Shown: positions 25,914 to 34,810, counted from the stretch's first letter. The stretch: 38,758 nt of DNA from JAAZPG01 sp012797375 (GCA_937868205.1 CALMMC010000064.1:1-38758); one strand, 5' to 3'. The notes: a model not told the origin generated them from the letters alone. Numbers and translations: made by a program.

Positions 25914-26633
25914 ATGGCCTCCTCGACGAAGGCGAACAGCATCCTCCTTTTCGTCCTTCTCTATCTTTTTCTTTTTTTCGCCTCGGCCGACATCTTTTCC
26001 GAGCTCATTTACCGGGGTGAGCTGATCAATTTGCCCGAACTCACGGGCAAGACCGTGGAGGAGGCCCGGGCGCTCCTGGCTCCCAAGAAAATCAGCCTGG
26101 CGACCGTCGATTCCCGGTTCGACACGCGCTTGGAAAAAGGGCGGATCCTGACCCAGGATCCGGCCAAGGGATCCCGGGTCAAGCCGCGCCGGACGGTCGG
26201 CGTCGTCGTGAGCCTGGGGAACGAACAGATCGTCGTCCCCCGGCTAGAGGGCCGCAGCGTCGAGATGGCCGCCCAACTGCTCAAAGCGGCCGGATTGCGC
26301 CGGGGCCGCGTTTCCCAGATCCATACCCCGCAGGCCGCGGCCGGCCGCATCCTCTTCCAGGACCCCCCGGCCGGGACTGTCGTCAACCGGGCTTCGGCGG
26401 TGGACTTTCTCGTCAGCCGCGGCCAGGAAGACCCCCGCTACATCATGCCCGATCTCATCGCCCGGAACGCGGACTCCGTCCTGCGGCAGCTGCGATCCCT
26501 GGGCTTCCTGAAATACGACGTCAGCTACGCCTGGTATCCGGATATCGGCCCCGGGGTGATTTTAAAGCAGAGCCCGGTCGCCGGGTCCCTGATCCTCAAG
26601 CGCAACCAAATCCATTTCGAAGTGAGCCGCTGA
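25914..26633 (+). CDS. Membrane-anchored protein with three PASTA domains
   Basis: The 239-residue protein has one N-terminal membrane segment (about 9-25, SILLFVLLYLFLFFA) and then three PASTA repeats (about 35-102, 103-172 and 173-239). Each has the pattern 'P.L.G....A...L...GL' ending in a beta strand. PASTA modules bind uncrosslinked peptidoglycan or muropeptides. No kinase or penicillin-binding domain is attached, so it is a stand-alone PASTA protein, as found next to rpe in several bacterial phyla. It ends 1 bp before the rpe start, so the two are translated together. The function is not established. Confidence 0.93.
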   Translation: MASSTKANSILLFVLLYLFLFFASADIFSELIYRGELINLPELTGKTVEEARALLAPKKISLATVDSRFDTRLEKGRILTQDPAKGSRVKPRRTVGVVVSLGNEQIVVPRLEGRSVEMAAQLLKAAGLRRGRVSQIHTPQAAAGRILFQDPPAGTVVNRASAVDFLVSRGQEDPRYIMPDLIARNADSVLRQLRSLGFLKYDVSYAWYPDIGPGVILKQSPVAGSLILKRNQIHFEVSR

Positions 26634-26634
26634 C

Positions 26635-27303
26635 ATGATCCAGATCGCCCCTTCGCTTCTTTCCGCCGACTTCAGCCGGCTGGCCGACGCCGCCCATATG
26701 GTCGAGAAGGCCGGCGCCGACCTGATTCACGTCGACGTGATGGACGGCCATTTCGTTCCGATGCTGACGTTCGGGCCGGCCCATGTCGCCGCCCTGAAAA
26801 AAGTCACAGCCCTCCCGTTGGATGTCCATCTCATGGTCGACAACCCCTCGGCGATGATCCCCCTCTTCGCCGAGGCCGGGGCCGACTGGATCTCGATCCA
26901 CGTCGAGGCCGCCCCCCATCTCCACCGCGACGTTTCGGCCATCCGCCGGGCCGGCCGCAAGGCCGGCGTCGTTCTCAACCCGGCCACGCCCTTGACCGCC
27001 CTGGAGGCGATTCTTCCCGACGCCGATTTCGTCCTGTTGATGAGCGTCAACCCGGGCCGCGGCAGCCAGCCGTTCATCGAGGCTTCCCACGAGCGGATCC
27101 GCCTCCTCCGCCGCCGGATCGAGGAACGGGGCCTTCGGACGCTCGTCGAAATCGACGGCGGCGTCAACCTCGAGAACTTCGAGCGCCTCTGCGAGGACGG
27201 CGCCCAGGTGTTCGTCGCCGGAAACGCCGTCTTCGGCAGCCCCGACCCGGCCGGGGTCATCCGGACGATGAGGGACATCGCCGCCCGGAAGGAGCGGCGA
27301 TGA
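26635..27303 (+). CDS. rpe: Ribulose-phosphate 3-epimerase
   Basis: Interconverts ribulose 5-phosphate and xylulose 5-phosphate in the pentose phosphate pathway. The 222-residue TIM-barrel enzyme has IAPSLLSADFSRL at the N-terminus, HVDVMDGHFVP with the catalytic Asp and metal-binding His, DVHLMV, the MSVNPGRGSQPFI block (usually VNPGFGGQ), and EIDGGVNLEN with the second catalytic Asp. All metal and catalytic residues I can check are present. Its stop overlaps the start of the next gene as ATGA. Confidence 0.98.
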   Translation: MIQIAPSLLSADFSRLADAAHMVEKAGADLIHVDVMDGHFVPMLTFGPAHVAALKKVTALPLDVHLMVDNPSAMIPLFAEAGADWISIHVEAAPHLHRDVSAIRRAGRKAGVVLNPATPLTALEAILPDADFVLLMSVNPGRGSQPFIEASHERIRLLRRRIEERGLRTLVEIDGGVNLENFERLCEDGAQVFVAGNAVFGSPDPAGVIRTMRDIAARKERR

Positions 27304-28280
27304 AGGTCCTGGTCACGGGAGCCGCCGGATTCATCGGGTCCCGCCTCTGCCGGCGCCTGCTGGACGAAGGCTGCGACGTCTGCGGCCTGGATTGCCTGAC
27401 GAATTACTATCCCCGGTGGATCAAGCGGCGGAATCTCCGTCCCCTGCAGGCCGACCGCCGCTTCACCTTCATCGAGGCCGATCTCAACGATCTGCCTCTC
27501 AACCGGACGCTGCGCCCGTTCGAGGCGGTTTACCACCTGGCCGCCCAGGCCGGGGTCCGGGCGAGCTGGGGGCGGAGCTTCGCCTCCTACCTCCATCACA
27601 ACATCGCCGCCACCCAGCGGCTCCTCGAGGCGGCCAAGGAACGGCCGCCGCGGAAAATCGTCTACGCCTCGTCCTCGTCGGTCTACGGCTTGACGCCCGA
27701 TTTGCCCATGAAGGAAACGAGCCCGCTTCGGCCCATTTCGCCTTACGGCGTGACCAAGCTTTCGGCCGAACAGCTCGGCGTTCTCTATCACCGCAATTTC
27801 GGCCTGCCGGTGGTCGCCCTCCGCTTCTTCACCGTCTACGGCCCCGGCCAGCGGCCGGACATGGCCTTTCACAAGTTTTTCAAGGCGATCCTGGAAGGGC
27901 GGGAAATCCCCGTGTTCGGGGACGGCAGCCAGACCCGGGATTTCACCTACGTGGACGACATCGTCGCGGCCCTCGTCTCCGCCGAGCGGAACGGGACGGC
28001 CGGAGAGATATACAACATCGGCGGCGGGCACCGGGAAAAGCTGTCCGACCTCTTCCCCGTGTTCCGGGAAATCACCGGGCGCCCGGTCAAAACGCGCCGG
28101 ATGGAACAGCAAAAAGGAGACGCGCCCCACACGTTCGCGGCGATCGCCAAGGCCCGGCGGGACCTGGGCTACCGGCCGCGGACGGCGCTCCGCGACGGCC
28201 TCGAGCGCGAATGGGCTTACGTTCTCGATCTTTATGACAAGCGGAGCCGTCCCGCGACGACTCAAGGAAGCCTCTCATGA
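27300..28280 (+). CDS. NAD-dependent sugar-nucleotide epimerase/dehydratase (UDP-glucuronate 4-epimerase-like)
   Basis: Extended short-chain dehydrogenase acting on a nucleotide sugar, probably for cell-surface polysaccharide. The 326-residue protein has the Rossmann motif TGAAGFIG (6-13), VYHLAAQAGVRASW, the SSSSVYG strand, and the catalytic YGVTK motif. Also present are LRFFTVYGPGQRPDMA and TRDFTYVDDIV, both common in UDP-glucuronate 4-epimerases and GalE-like enzymes. The NYYPRWIKRRNL segment after the cofactor site also points to that group. Exact substrate cannot be settled by eye. It overlaps rpe by 4 bp and the next gene by 4 bp. Confidence 0.92.
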   Translation: MKVLVTGAAGFIGSRLCRRLLDEGCDVCGLDCLTNYYPRWIKRRNLRPLQADRRFTFIEADLNDLPLNRTLRPFEAVYHLAAQAGVRASWGRSFASYLHHNIAATQRLLEAAKERPPRKIVYASSSSVYGLTPDLPMKETSPLRPISPYGVTKLSAEQLGVLYHRNFGLPVVALRFFTVYGPGQRPDMAFHKFFKAILEGREIPVFGDGSQTRDFTYVDDIVAALVSAERNGTAGEIYNIGGGHREKLSDLFPVFREITGRPVKTRRMEQQKGDAPHTFAAIAKARRDLGYRPRTALRDGLEREWAYVLDLYDKRSRPATTQGSLS

Positions 28281-29101
28281 AAAAACACAAGGGAGCCGCC
28301 GCCGTCCTGGTTCTGGCGGCCGCGCTCGCTCTGACGCCCGGGTGCCGGAAACAACAGGCGGTGATCTCCCCGGACATCGCCGGTTCCGACGAAGCCTTGT
28401 TCAAGCAGGGCGAACAGCTGATGAAAAAAAATCCCGACAAGGCCTTGATCCTGTTCCGGCAGGTCATGGAATCGTTCCCCCAGAGCTTCTACGCCCAGCG
28501 GGCGATGCTGGCCATCGCCGACACGTACTTTCAGAAAAAGGACGAGGGAAGCCTGATCCTGGCGGCCGCCCAGTACCGCAGCTTTCTCGGTCTCTACCCG
28601 ACCAGCCCCTCGGCCCCCCTGGCCCAGTATCGGATCGGCCTTTGTTCCTACAACAAAATGCTGAAACCCGGCCGCGACCAGACGAAAACCGAGGAAGCCC
28701 TGGCGGAATTCAAGAAAACGGTTTCCATGTTTCCCCTGACCGAGGAGGCGGAGTCGGCCCGGGCCAAGATCCAGGAATGCGAGAACCGCCTGGCCGAGCA
28801 TATTTTCGTCATCGGGGAGCATTATTACCGGAAGAGGTCCTACCGTCCGGCCATCAGCCGCCTGACCGACGTCGTGATGAATTATCCCCTTTACCCGGAA
28901 ATGGACAAAGTCTACTTCATCCTGGGCGACTCCCAATACCGTCAGGGAAAACCCGACGAAGCCCGGCCGTATTTCACCAAGGTCGTGACCGATTACGGCA
29001 ACGGCAAATACGCCTCCAAGGCCCAAAAAAAGCTGAAGGAAATCGAGGACGCCGGAAGAAAGAAAGCCGCGGAAAAAACTCCGGCCCCCCAAAAACAATA
29101 A
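28277..29101 (+). CDS. bamD: BamD-like outer-membrane assembly lipoprotein
   Basis: Lipoprotein with TPR repeats that helps insert beta-barrel proteins into the outer membrane. The 274-residue product has a lipoprotein signal ending LTPGC (Cys23), then about five TPR-like helical pairs (for example ALFKQGEQLMKKNPDKALIL and YFILGDSQYRQGKPDEARPY). The layout is the one used by BamD/YfiO proteins. It ends in a Lys/Pro-rich tail. The ATG overlaps the previous stop as ATGA. The next gene encodes a predicted outer-membrane barrel, which fits. The symbol is given on architecture; a more general TPR lipoprotein remains possible. Confidence 0.85.
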   Translation: MKKHKGAAAVLVLAAALALTPGCRKQQAVISPDIAGSDEALFKQGEQLMKKNPDKALILFRQVMESFPQSFYAQRAMLAIADTYFQKKDEGSLILAAAQYRSFLGLYPTSPSAPLAQYRIGLCSYNKMLKPGRDQTKTEEALAEFKKTVSMFPLTEEAESARAKIQECENRLAEHIFVIGEHYYRKRSYRPAISRLTDVVMNYPLYPEMDKVYFILGDSQYRQGKPDEARPYFTKVVTDYGNGKYASKAQKKLKEIEDAGRKKAAEKTPAPQKQ

Positions 29102-29111
29102 GGAGCGGACC

Positions 29112-29903
29112 ATGCCCTTGCGCGCCCGATCGATCGCCGTCTTGATCCTGGGGGCGGCCGTTCTCGCCGGTCCGGCGGCCGCCGCGGCCCAGGAACCGGC
29201 GCCGTTCTACCGCATCCATGCGGGGATCGAAGCCGAGGCCGGCTCCCGGATGGTCGTTTGGGACAAGGACGCCGGCTCCTCTTTTCTGAAATCGATCCGG
29301 GGGAGGATCCGTTTCGGGCTGGAGCTGTCCGGCGGGGCGTCGTTCTCCCTCCTGGCCGGCGGCGGCGCGGAAAACTGGAACGGCCTGATCTTCCGGCACC
29401 TGCCCTTTTCCGTCGACTACGAGGCCGGATCGCGCGGCGCGATCGTCCTCGGGGCGGAGATGGAGGTTCCCCTGTTCCGGCCGGGAGACTGGGAAATCGG
29501 CGCCGCCGTCCAGGCTCTCTTTTCCCTCGGTCTCAAAGGCGAATGGACGTCGGAGGCCCTTCAGCAGCCGGCCCGGCTCTCCGGCCGGGCCTCGGGCACG
29601 GCCGTCCGCCTCGGCCCCACCCTCGTTTACCGGGGATTCGAGACCTTTACGCCCACCGCCTCCGTTTTCTATGACGGCCTCTGGTCGTCGTTCACCATGG
29701 AAGAGACGATCGGCTCGCTCAGCGGTTCGGAAAAAAAGAAAATCAACGGCCGCGGATCCGTCGGCGCGTCCCTGGGGATGATCATCGAACCTTCGGCGTC
29801 CTTCCGTTTGAAGGCCGAAGGCTTCCTGATCCCCGGTAAGAAGCTCGAGGGCGGCTGGAATCTCAGCCCGGGGGCCGCGGCGAGGATGGAATTCCTGTTT
29901 TAA
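29112..29903 (+). CDS. Predicted outer-membrane beta-barrel protein, family unknown
   Basis: I do not recognise a named family. The 263-residue product has a signal peptide (about 1-30, ending AAAAAQE). It then has alternating hydrophobic/polar strands throughout, such as IRFGLELSGGASFSLLAGGG, and a C-terminal ARMEFLF with a final Phe, the typical signal of an outer-membrane barrel. No cysteine is present. The size suggests an 8- to 12-stranded barrel. It follows the BamD-like gene by 10 bp and precedes the subtilisin-like protease by 14 bp, so it is probably in the same transcript. Confidence 0.8.
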   Translation: MPLRARSIAVLILGAAVLAGPAAAAAQEPAPFYRIHAGIEAEAGSRMVVWDKDAGSSFLKSIRGRIRFGLELSGGASFSLLAGGGAENWNGLIFRHLPFSVDYEAGSRGAIVLGAEMEVPLFRPGDWEIGAAVQALFSLGLKGEWTSEALQQPARLSGRASGTAVRLGPTLVYRGFETFTPTASVFYDGLWSSFTMEETIGSLSGSEKKKINGRGSVGASLGMIIEPSASFRLKAEGFLIPGKKLEGGWNLSPGAAARMEFLF

Positions 29904-29917
29904 GGGGGAGGATCATC

Positions 29918-31252
29918 ATGACCCAACGGCCGGCCATTCTCCGATTGCTCGCCGCGGGCGTCTTGATCGCCTGGGTGCTTCCGATGAGCGCCGGGCTCGT
30001 CGGGGATGTCCGTCCCAAGGGATCCGCCGGACCGGCGTCCGGATTCGACCCGAACGGGACGTACGCGCCCGGAGAAGTGTTGATCAAGTTCAGGCCCGAA
30101 ATCCCCCCGGCTCACCGGGCCGCCGCCATGGCCGTTCAAAGAGTCCGGGCGATCGGCCGGATCGCCGCCCTGGACGTGTACCGGGTCCTTCTTCCGGAAG
30201 GAACCGCCGTCGAGGAGAAAGCGGCCGCCTTGGCCGCCGATCCCCGCGTCCTGTACGCCGAGCCGAATTACATCGGACGGGCGTCGGTCACGCCGAACGA
30301 CAACCTGTTCAAGTATCAATACGCCCTGTCCAACATCGGCCAATCGATCGGCGACGTTCCGGGGAGCCCCCAGGGAAAGACCGGGGCCGACATCAAGGCC
30401 ACCCAGGGCTGGGAGGAATCCCGGGGCGACGCCGCGGTCACGATCGCGATCGTCGATTCCGGCGTCGAGCTGACCCATCCCGATCTGGTCGGAAAAATCG
30501 TCGGCCCGGGCCGTGATTTCGTCAACGACGATTACGACGCGTCCGACGACCTGTACCACGGCACGGCGGTCGCCGGCATCGCCGCCGCCTCCACCGACAA
30601 CGGCGAGGGCATCGCCGGGGTCGGCTGGAACGCCATGATCCTGCCGGTGAAAGTGTTGAACGACCAGGGAACGGGAACGGTCTCCCAAGTCGCCGACGGG
30701 ATCGTCTGGGCGGCCGGCCAGGGCGCCCAGGTGATCAACCTCAGCCTCGGATTCAACGACGTCAGCCAGGTGCTGTTCGACGCGGTCGCCTATGCCTCCG
30801 ACCAGGGCTGCGTCCTCGTCGCCGCGGCCGGCAACAACGGCGGCCCCGTCCAGTATCCGGCGGCCTACAATGATTACGTCCTGGCCGTGGCCGCGACGGA
30901 TTACAACGACGACGTCTGGGAAGGCTCCAACGCCGGACCCGAGGTGGACGTGGCCGCCCCGGGCGTGTCGATCCTGACGGCCGTGCCGACGTGGTTTCTC
31001 GGTTCCGGTCCTTTGCCGTACAGCCGGTTCGACGGGACGTCGATGGCCGCCCCCCATGTCTCCGGGCTCGCGGCCATCCTGAAAAGCCTGAAACCCTGGC
31101 TGACGGCCGCCCAGATCCGGGAAATCATCCGTCTCAGCGCCGACGACGTCAACGCGGCGACGCTTCCGGGGATCGACGACTCCATCGGATGCGGCCGGAT
31201 CAACATGGCCAAGGCCCTGGTCCCCCTGAAGCTCGAAGCCGGCCGTCCCTGA
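29918..31252 (+). CDS. Secreted subtilisin-like (S8) serine protease
   Basis: The 444-residue precursor has a signal peptide (about 1-28), a propeptide that includes an I9/fervidolysin-like segment (about 50-118, YAPGEVLIKFRP to ADPRVLYAEPNY), and a peptidase S8 domain with the complete catalytic set. Asp180 lies in IVDSGVELTHPDL, His214 in HGTAVAGI, the oxyanion Asn306 in AAAGNNGG, and Ser375 in GTSMAAPHVSG. There is no C-terminal PPC, FN3 or sorting domain, so it is probably released or stays in the periplasm. The start ATG is preceded by GGGGGAGG. It sits between a predicted barrel gene and recN. Confidence 0.96.
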   Translation: MTQRPAILRLLAAGVLIAWVLPMSAGLVGDVRPKGSAGPASGFDPNGTYAPGEVLIKFRPEIPPAHRAAAMAVQRVRAIGRIAALDVYRVLLPEGTAVEEKAAALAADPRVLYAEPNYIGRASVTPNDNLFKYQYALSNIGQSIGDVPGSPQGKTGADIKATQGWEESRGDAAVTIAIVDSGVELTHPDLVGKIVGPGRDFVNDDYDASDDLYHGTAVAGIAAASTDNGEGIAGVGWNAMILPVKVLNDQGTGTVSQVADGIVWAAGQGAQVINLSLGFNDVSQVLFDAVAYASDQGCVLVAAAGNNGGPVQYPAAYNDYVLAVAATDYNDDVWEGSNAGPEVDVAAPGVSILTAVPTWFLGSGPLPYSRFDGTSMAAPHVSGLAAILKSLKPWLTAAQIREIIRLSADDVNAATLPGIDDSIGCGRINMAKALVPLKLEAGRP

Positions 31253-31264
31253 GTCCTCCGCCGA

Positions 31265-32917
31265 ATGATCAAGTACCTCCGCCTCCGCAACCTGGCCACG
31301 ATCGAGGATATCCGGATTGATTGGGAGAACGGATTTTCCGTCCTGACCGGCGAGACGGGGGCGGGAAAATCGATCATCATCGACGGGATCCGCCTCGTCT
31401 GCGGTGAAAAAGGATCGGCGGATCTTGTCCGGGCCGGAGCCGCCGAAGCCTCCGTCGAGGCGATCTTCGACCGGCCGGCCGGCGAGGAGGGCGAAGGCGA
31501 CCTCATCCTCCAGCGGCTTCTCGCCGCCGGCGGAGGCAAGGCCTACCAGGACGGAATCCTGGTTCCCTTGAAAAGGCTCAAGGAAACGACGGCCGGCCTC
31601 ATCGACGTGTACGGCCAGAACGATCATATCTTCCTGCTTCAGATCGAAAGCCATCTCGCCTACCTGGATCAGTTCGCCGGGACGATCCCCCTGCGCGAGG
31701 AAACCGCCCGGGCCGCCCGGGAGCTGCGCGGCCTGGCCCGGCAGAAAGAGGAATGGACCGCCCGGGAGCGGGAGCGCGGCCAGCGGCTCGATTTCCTGGA
31801 GTTCCAGATCGCCGAGATCGAAAAAGCCGGGCTCCGCCCCGGCGAGGAAGAGGAGCTGCGGGAAAAGCGCCTTCTCCTCCGGAACGCGGAAAAAATCCGC
31901 GGCCTTCTCGACGCCTCCTACGACTTGGCCTACGGCGGGGAGGCTTCGCTGTCCGCCGCGCTCGTCAAGCTCGAACACCTGCTCCAGGAGCTGAGCCCCT
32001 TCCATCCGGATTTCCGGGAGATGAAGGATTCCCTCTCCTCGTTCGGGATCACCGTCCGGGAGCTTTCCGACCTGCTCCTCCGTTTCCGCGACCGGGGGGA
32101 GGAATCCCCCGAGCGGCTGGAGGAGATCGAGGAACGGCTGAGCTTGATCGAACAGTTCAAGAGAAAATACGGGGCGGAAATCGGCGAAATCCAGGGCTAC
32201 CTCGACCGCCTGAAAGCCGAACGCGAGGATTTTCTTCAAATCAAGGACCGCCTGCTCCGGGTCGACGCGGACATCGCCGCGGCCGCGGCCGTTTATGCCG
32301 CCTCGGCCCAAAAGCTGTCCAAGACCCGCCGAACGGCCGCCCGCGAGCTGTCTTCCCTGATCGAAAAAGAGATCGCCCTGCTCGGGATGAAGAACGCCCG
32401 CTTCGAAGTCCGCCTTGACGGCCGGCCTTTTTCCCCGGACCAGCCCGACTCGGTCCGGGAAGCCGGCTTGGACGACGTCGAGTTCCTCATCTCCCCCAAT
32501 CCGGGGGAGCCGCCCAAGCCGCTGCGGAAAATCGCTTCCGGGGGAGAGCTGTCGCGGATCATGCGCGCCCTCAAGTCGGCCGCCCGGGAAAAAGACGCGG
32601 CCTCCACCCTGATCTTCGATGAAAGCGACGCCGGGATCGGCGGCAAGACGGCCGAATTCGTCGCCCAGCGGCTTAAGGCGCTCGCCGCCCGCCACCAGTG
32701 CTTGTGCATCACTCATCTGCCCCAGATCGCCTCGTTCGCCGCCCACCATTACACGATCACCAAGAAGACCGAGAAAGACCGGACCTTCACCACGATCCGG
32801 AAGCTCGGCCCGGATCAGCGGATCGAGGAAATCGCCCGTCTCATGTCCGGAAGCCTCCAGACGCCGGCCTCTCTGGCCGGAGCGCGGGACATGCTGGAGC
32901 GAAACGCCGGGCCCTGA
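31265..32917 (+). CDS. recN: DNA repair protein RecN
   Basis: SMC-like ATPase involved in double-strand break repair. The 550-residue protein has Walker A GETGAGKS (29-36), the family segment IDVYGQNDHIFLL, a long coiled-coil middle with a central hinge-like turn, and then the ABC signature SGGELSRIMRALK. Walker B reads LIFDESDAGIGGKTAEF. The D-loop/His block CITHLPQIASFA follows. Walker B usually reads FDEIDxGISG; here Ser replaces Ile after the catalytic Glu, a conservative oddity. The ATG at 31265 lacks a clear ribosome site and follows the protease gene by 12 bp, so coupling is likely. Confidence 0.97.
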   Translation: MIKYLRLRNLATIEDIRIDWENGFSVLTGETGAGKSIIIDGIRLVCGEKGSADLVRAGAAEASVEAIFDRPAGEEGEGDLILQRLLAAGGGKAYQDGILVPLKRLKETTAGLIDVYGQNDHIFLLQIESHLAYLDQFAGTIPLREETARAARELRGLARQKEEWTARERERGQRLDFLEFQIAEIEKAGLRPGEEEELREKRLLLRNAEKIRGLLDASYDLAYGGEASLSAALVKLEHLLQELSPFHPDFREMKDSLSSFGITVRELSDLLLRFRDRGEESPERLEEIEERLSLIEQFKRKYGAEIGEIQGYLDRLKAEREDFLQIKDRLLRVDADIAAAAAVYAASAQKLSKTRRTAARELSSLIEKEIALLGMKNARFEVRLDGRPFSPDQPDSVREAGLDDVEFLISPNPGEPPKPLRKIASGGELSRIMRALKSAAREKDAASTLIFDESDAGIGGKTAEFVAQRLKALAARHQCLCITHLPQIASFAAHHYTITKKTEKDRTFTTIRKLGPDQRIEEIARLMSGSLQTPASLAGARDMLERNAGP

Positions 32918-32970
32918 CTCCTCGCGGAAGCGCTTCGGGGAACGGATTTCCTCAAACCGCCGGCCTTAGG

Positions 32971-32976
32971 TACAAT
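32971..32976 (+). promoter_or_regulatory. Candidate -10 element before the C_GCAxxG_C_C gene
   Basis: TACAAT at 32971-32976 lies 19 bp before the ATG at 32996, in the 78-bp gap after recN. No good -35 is seen at 16-18 bp. It may allow separate expression of the C_GCAxxG_C_C-miaB pair. Confidence 0.35.
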
Positions 32977-32995
32977 AGGCGCGGAGAAATCAATC

Positions 32996-33436
32996 ATGTC
33001 CAAACCAGACGCCGCCGGCCGGTTGTTCCAGGCCGGCTTCAGCTGTTCCCAAGCCGTTTTCACCCCCTTCGCCGAAGACGCCGGGCTCGATACGGAAACC
33101 GCCCTCAAGCTCAGCCAGGCGCTGGGCGGAGGGATGGCCCACCTCGGCTTCACGTGCGGAGCCGTCACCGGCGCGTTCCTGGCCATCGGCCTCAGGCACG
33201 GACGCGTCCGGGTCGAGGACTCGGCGGCCAAGGAAAAAACCTACGCCGTCATGACCGAATTCGCCCGGCGGTTCCGGGCCCGCCACGGCGACGATCTCTC
33301 GTGTCCCCCCCTCATCGGCTGCGACTTGGCCACGGCCGCGGGCCAAAAGAAAGCTCGGGACGGAAATCTCTTTCAAACGCGCTGCGCGACGTTTGTCCGG
33401 GACGCGGCCGCGATCCTCGAAGACCTCCTCCGATGA
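32996..33436 (+). CDS. C_GCAxxG_C_C family protein
   Basis: A small cysteine-rich family named for its conserved motif; function unknown, proposed to be redox-related and common in anaerobes. The 146-residue product has the expected pattern: Cys17 in FSCSQAVF, the signature GFTCGAVTGAFLAIG (Cys54), paired Cys102 and Cys108 (LSCPPLIGCDL), and Cys129 (FQTRCATFV). The spacing suggests a bound metal or Fe-S cluster. Its stop overlaps the miaB start as ATGA, so the two proteins are made together, which is worth noting because MiaB is also an Fe-S enzyme. Confidence 0.93.
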   Translation: MSKPDAAGRLFQAGFSCSQAVFTPFAEDAGLDTETALKLSQALGGGMAHLGFTCGAVTGAFLAIGLRHGRVRVEDSAAKEKTYAVMTEFARRFRARHGDDLSCPPLIGCDLATAAGQKKARDGNLFQTRCATFVRDAAAILEDLLR

Positions 33437-34764
33437 CCGCCCCCGGCCCCCCTCTCGGCGGACTGCGGTTCGCCGTCCACACCTTCGGCTGCCAGATGAA
33501 CGAGAACGACTCCGAGCGGCTGGCCGGGTTTCTTCGGGCCGCCGGGGCTTCCCCGGCCGCCTCGGTCGCCGAAGCCGATCTCGTCGTCGTCAACACCTGC
33601 TCGGTCCGGGCCAAGTCGGAGGAAAAGCTGCAGTCCTTTTTGGGACGCCTCCGGACGCTGAAAAAGAAACGCCCGCTTCTCGTCGGCGTCGCCGGTTGCG
33701 TCGCCCAACTCCGGAAGGAGAGCCTGGCCGGCCCGAAATCCGGCGTCGATTTCGTCCTCGGATTCGACCAGTATGACCGGATCGCCGAAGTGGCCGCGGA
33801 AAGCGCCCGCCGCCGGGTCGTCGCCGTCTCCCGGACGCGCGGCTGGCGGGAGAAGAAAACGGCCCCTCTCCGGGAAAGCGCCGTCAGCGGGTATGTCACG
33901 ATCATGGAGGGCTGCGACAATTTTTGCGCCTACTGCGTCGTGCCCTTCACCCGGGGGCGGGAAAAGTACCGGCCGGTGGAGGCGGTTTTGGAAGAAGTCC
34001 GGGAGCTGGCCGCCCGCGGGTACCGGGAAATCCAGCTGCTCGGCCAGAACGTCAACCATTACCGCGACCCGGAGTCGGGGACGGATTTCGCCGCCCTCCT
34101 CGGGCGGGCGGCCGCCGTCCCCGGGCCGGAATGGATCCGCTTCCTCACCCCGCACCCGAAAAGCTTCCCGCCCGCCTTGGCCCGGACGATGGCCGCCACG
34201 CCGAAGATCTGCCGGCAGCTCCACCTGCCGCTTCAATCCGGCTCGGCCTCGGTCCTCGAGCGGATGAAGCGGGGATACACCCGGAAAGACTACCTGGAAA
34301 CCGCGGCCGCCCTTCGGGCTCTCATGCCCTCCATCCGCCTCAGCGCGGACATCATCGTCGGCTATCCGGGCGAAACCGAAGCCGAATTCAAGGAAACCCT
34401 CTCGGCCCTGGCCGAAATCCGCTTCGCCGGCATTTTCTCCTTCTGCTATTCGCCGCGGCCGCGGACGGCCGCGGCCCGCTTGACGGACGACGTCCCGGCT
34501 GAAATCAAGAAACGGCGGCTGATGGAGGTTCAAGCCCTTCAGAAAGACATCCAGCTGGCCTTTCATAAAACGCTGATCGGGGGGCGGGAACGTGTTCTCT
34601 GCACCGGCCGGAGCAAAAAGGACCCGGCCGTGTTCGCCGGCCGGAACGAGGGAAACCAGGTCGTCAATTTCCGGTCGAACGCCGACGTCGTCGGCCGGTT
34701 CGTCGAGGTCGAAATCACGGACGCGGGCCCTTACAGCCTGCGCGGGATCGCCGTCGCCGGATAG
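33433..34764 (+). CDS. miaB: tRNA-2-methylthio-N6-dimethylallyladenosine synthase MiaB
   Basis: Radical-SAM methylthiotransferase that adds the 2-methylthio group to i6A37 in tRNAs reading UNN codons. The 443-residue protein has the N-terminal UPF0004 domain with three cluster ligands (Cys20 in TFGCQMNEND, Cys56 in NTCSVR, Cys89 in VAGCVAQ) and the radical-SAM motif CDNFCAYC (Cys161, 165, 168). FTRGREKYRP, LLGQNVNHY and a C-terminal TRAM domain (about 375-443) follow. TFGCQMN and the GQNVN block favour MiaB over MtaB or RimO. The start is the ATG at 33433 overlapping the previous stop; the frame extends upstream only as non-coding shadow. Confidence 0.95.
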   Translation: MTAPGPPLGGLRFAVHTFGCQMNENDSERLAGFLRAAGASPAASVAEADLVVVNTCSVRAKSEEKLQSFLGRLRTLKKKRPLLVGVAGCVAQLRKESLAGPKSGVDFVLGFDQYDRIAEVAAESARRRVVAVSRTRGWREKKTAPLRESAVSGYVTIMEGCDNFCAYCVVPFTRGREKYRPVEAVLEEVRELAARGYREIQLLGQNVNHYRDPESGTDFAALLGRAAAVPGPEWIRFLTPHPKSFPPALARTMAATPKICRQLHLPLQSGSASVLERMKRGYTRKDYLETAAALRALMPSIRLSADIIVGYPGETEAEFKETLSALAEIRFAGIFSFCYSPRPRTAAARLTDDVPAEIKKRRLMEVQALQKDIQLAFHKTLIGGRERVLCTGRSKKDPAVFAGRNEGNQVVNFRSNADVVGRFVEVEITDAGPYSLRGIAVAG

Positions 34765-34776
34765 CGGAGCGCGGTT

Positions 34777-34810
34777 AAAAAAACGCCCGCCCCGTCTCCG
34801 GAGCGGGCGT
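34777..34810 (-). terminator. Rho-independent terminator of the pyrophosphatase gene
   Basis: An 8-bp stem (ACGCCCGC at 34783-34790 and GCGGGCGT at 34803-34810) has a GC-rich 12-base loop able to pair further. On the minus strand it is followed by seven T (plus-strand A at 34777-34783, the last A shared with the stem). It lies 23 bp after the hppA stop, between the convergent miaB and hppA genes. It lacks a T-run on the plus strand, so it should not terminate miaB efficiently. Confidence 0.9.

Noticed and set aside
29900..32749. 949-codon open frame on the minus strand opposite the S8 protease and recN
   Set aside because: It is antisense to two genes with complete catalytic motifs; its composition (Gly, Asp, Arg, Val) is that of a shadow frame.
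32918..32950. Hairpin after recN as a terminator
   Set aside because: The stem around GCGGAAGCGCTTCGGG is short and imperfect and no T-run follows.
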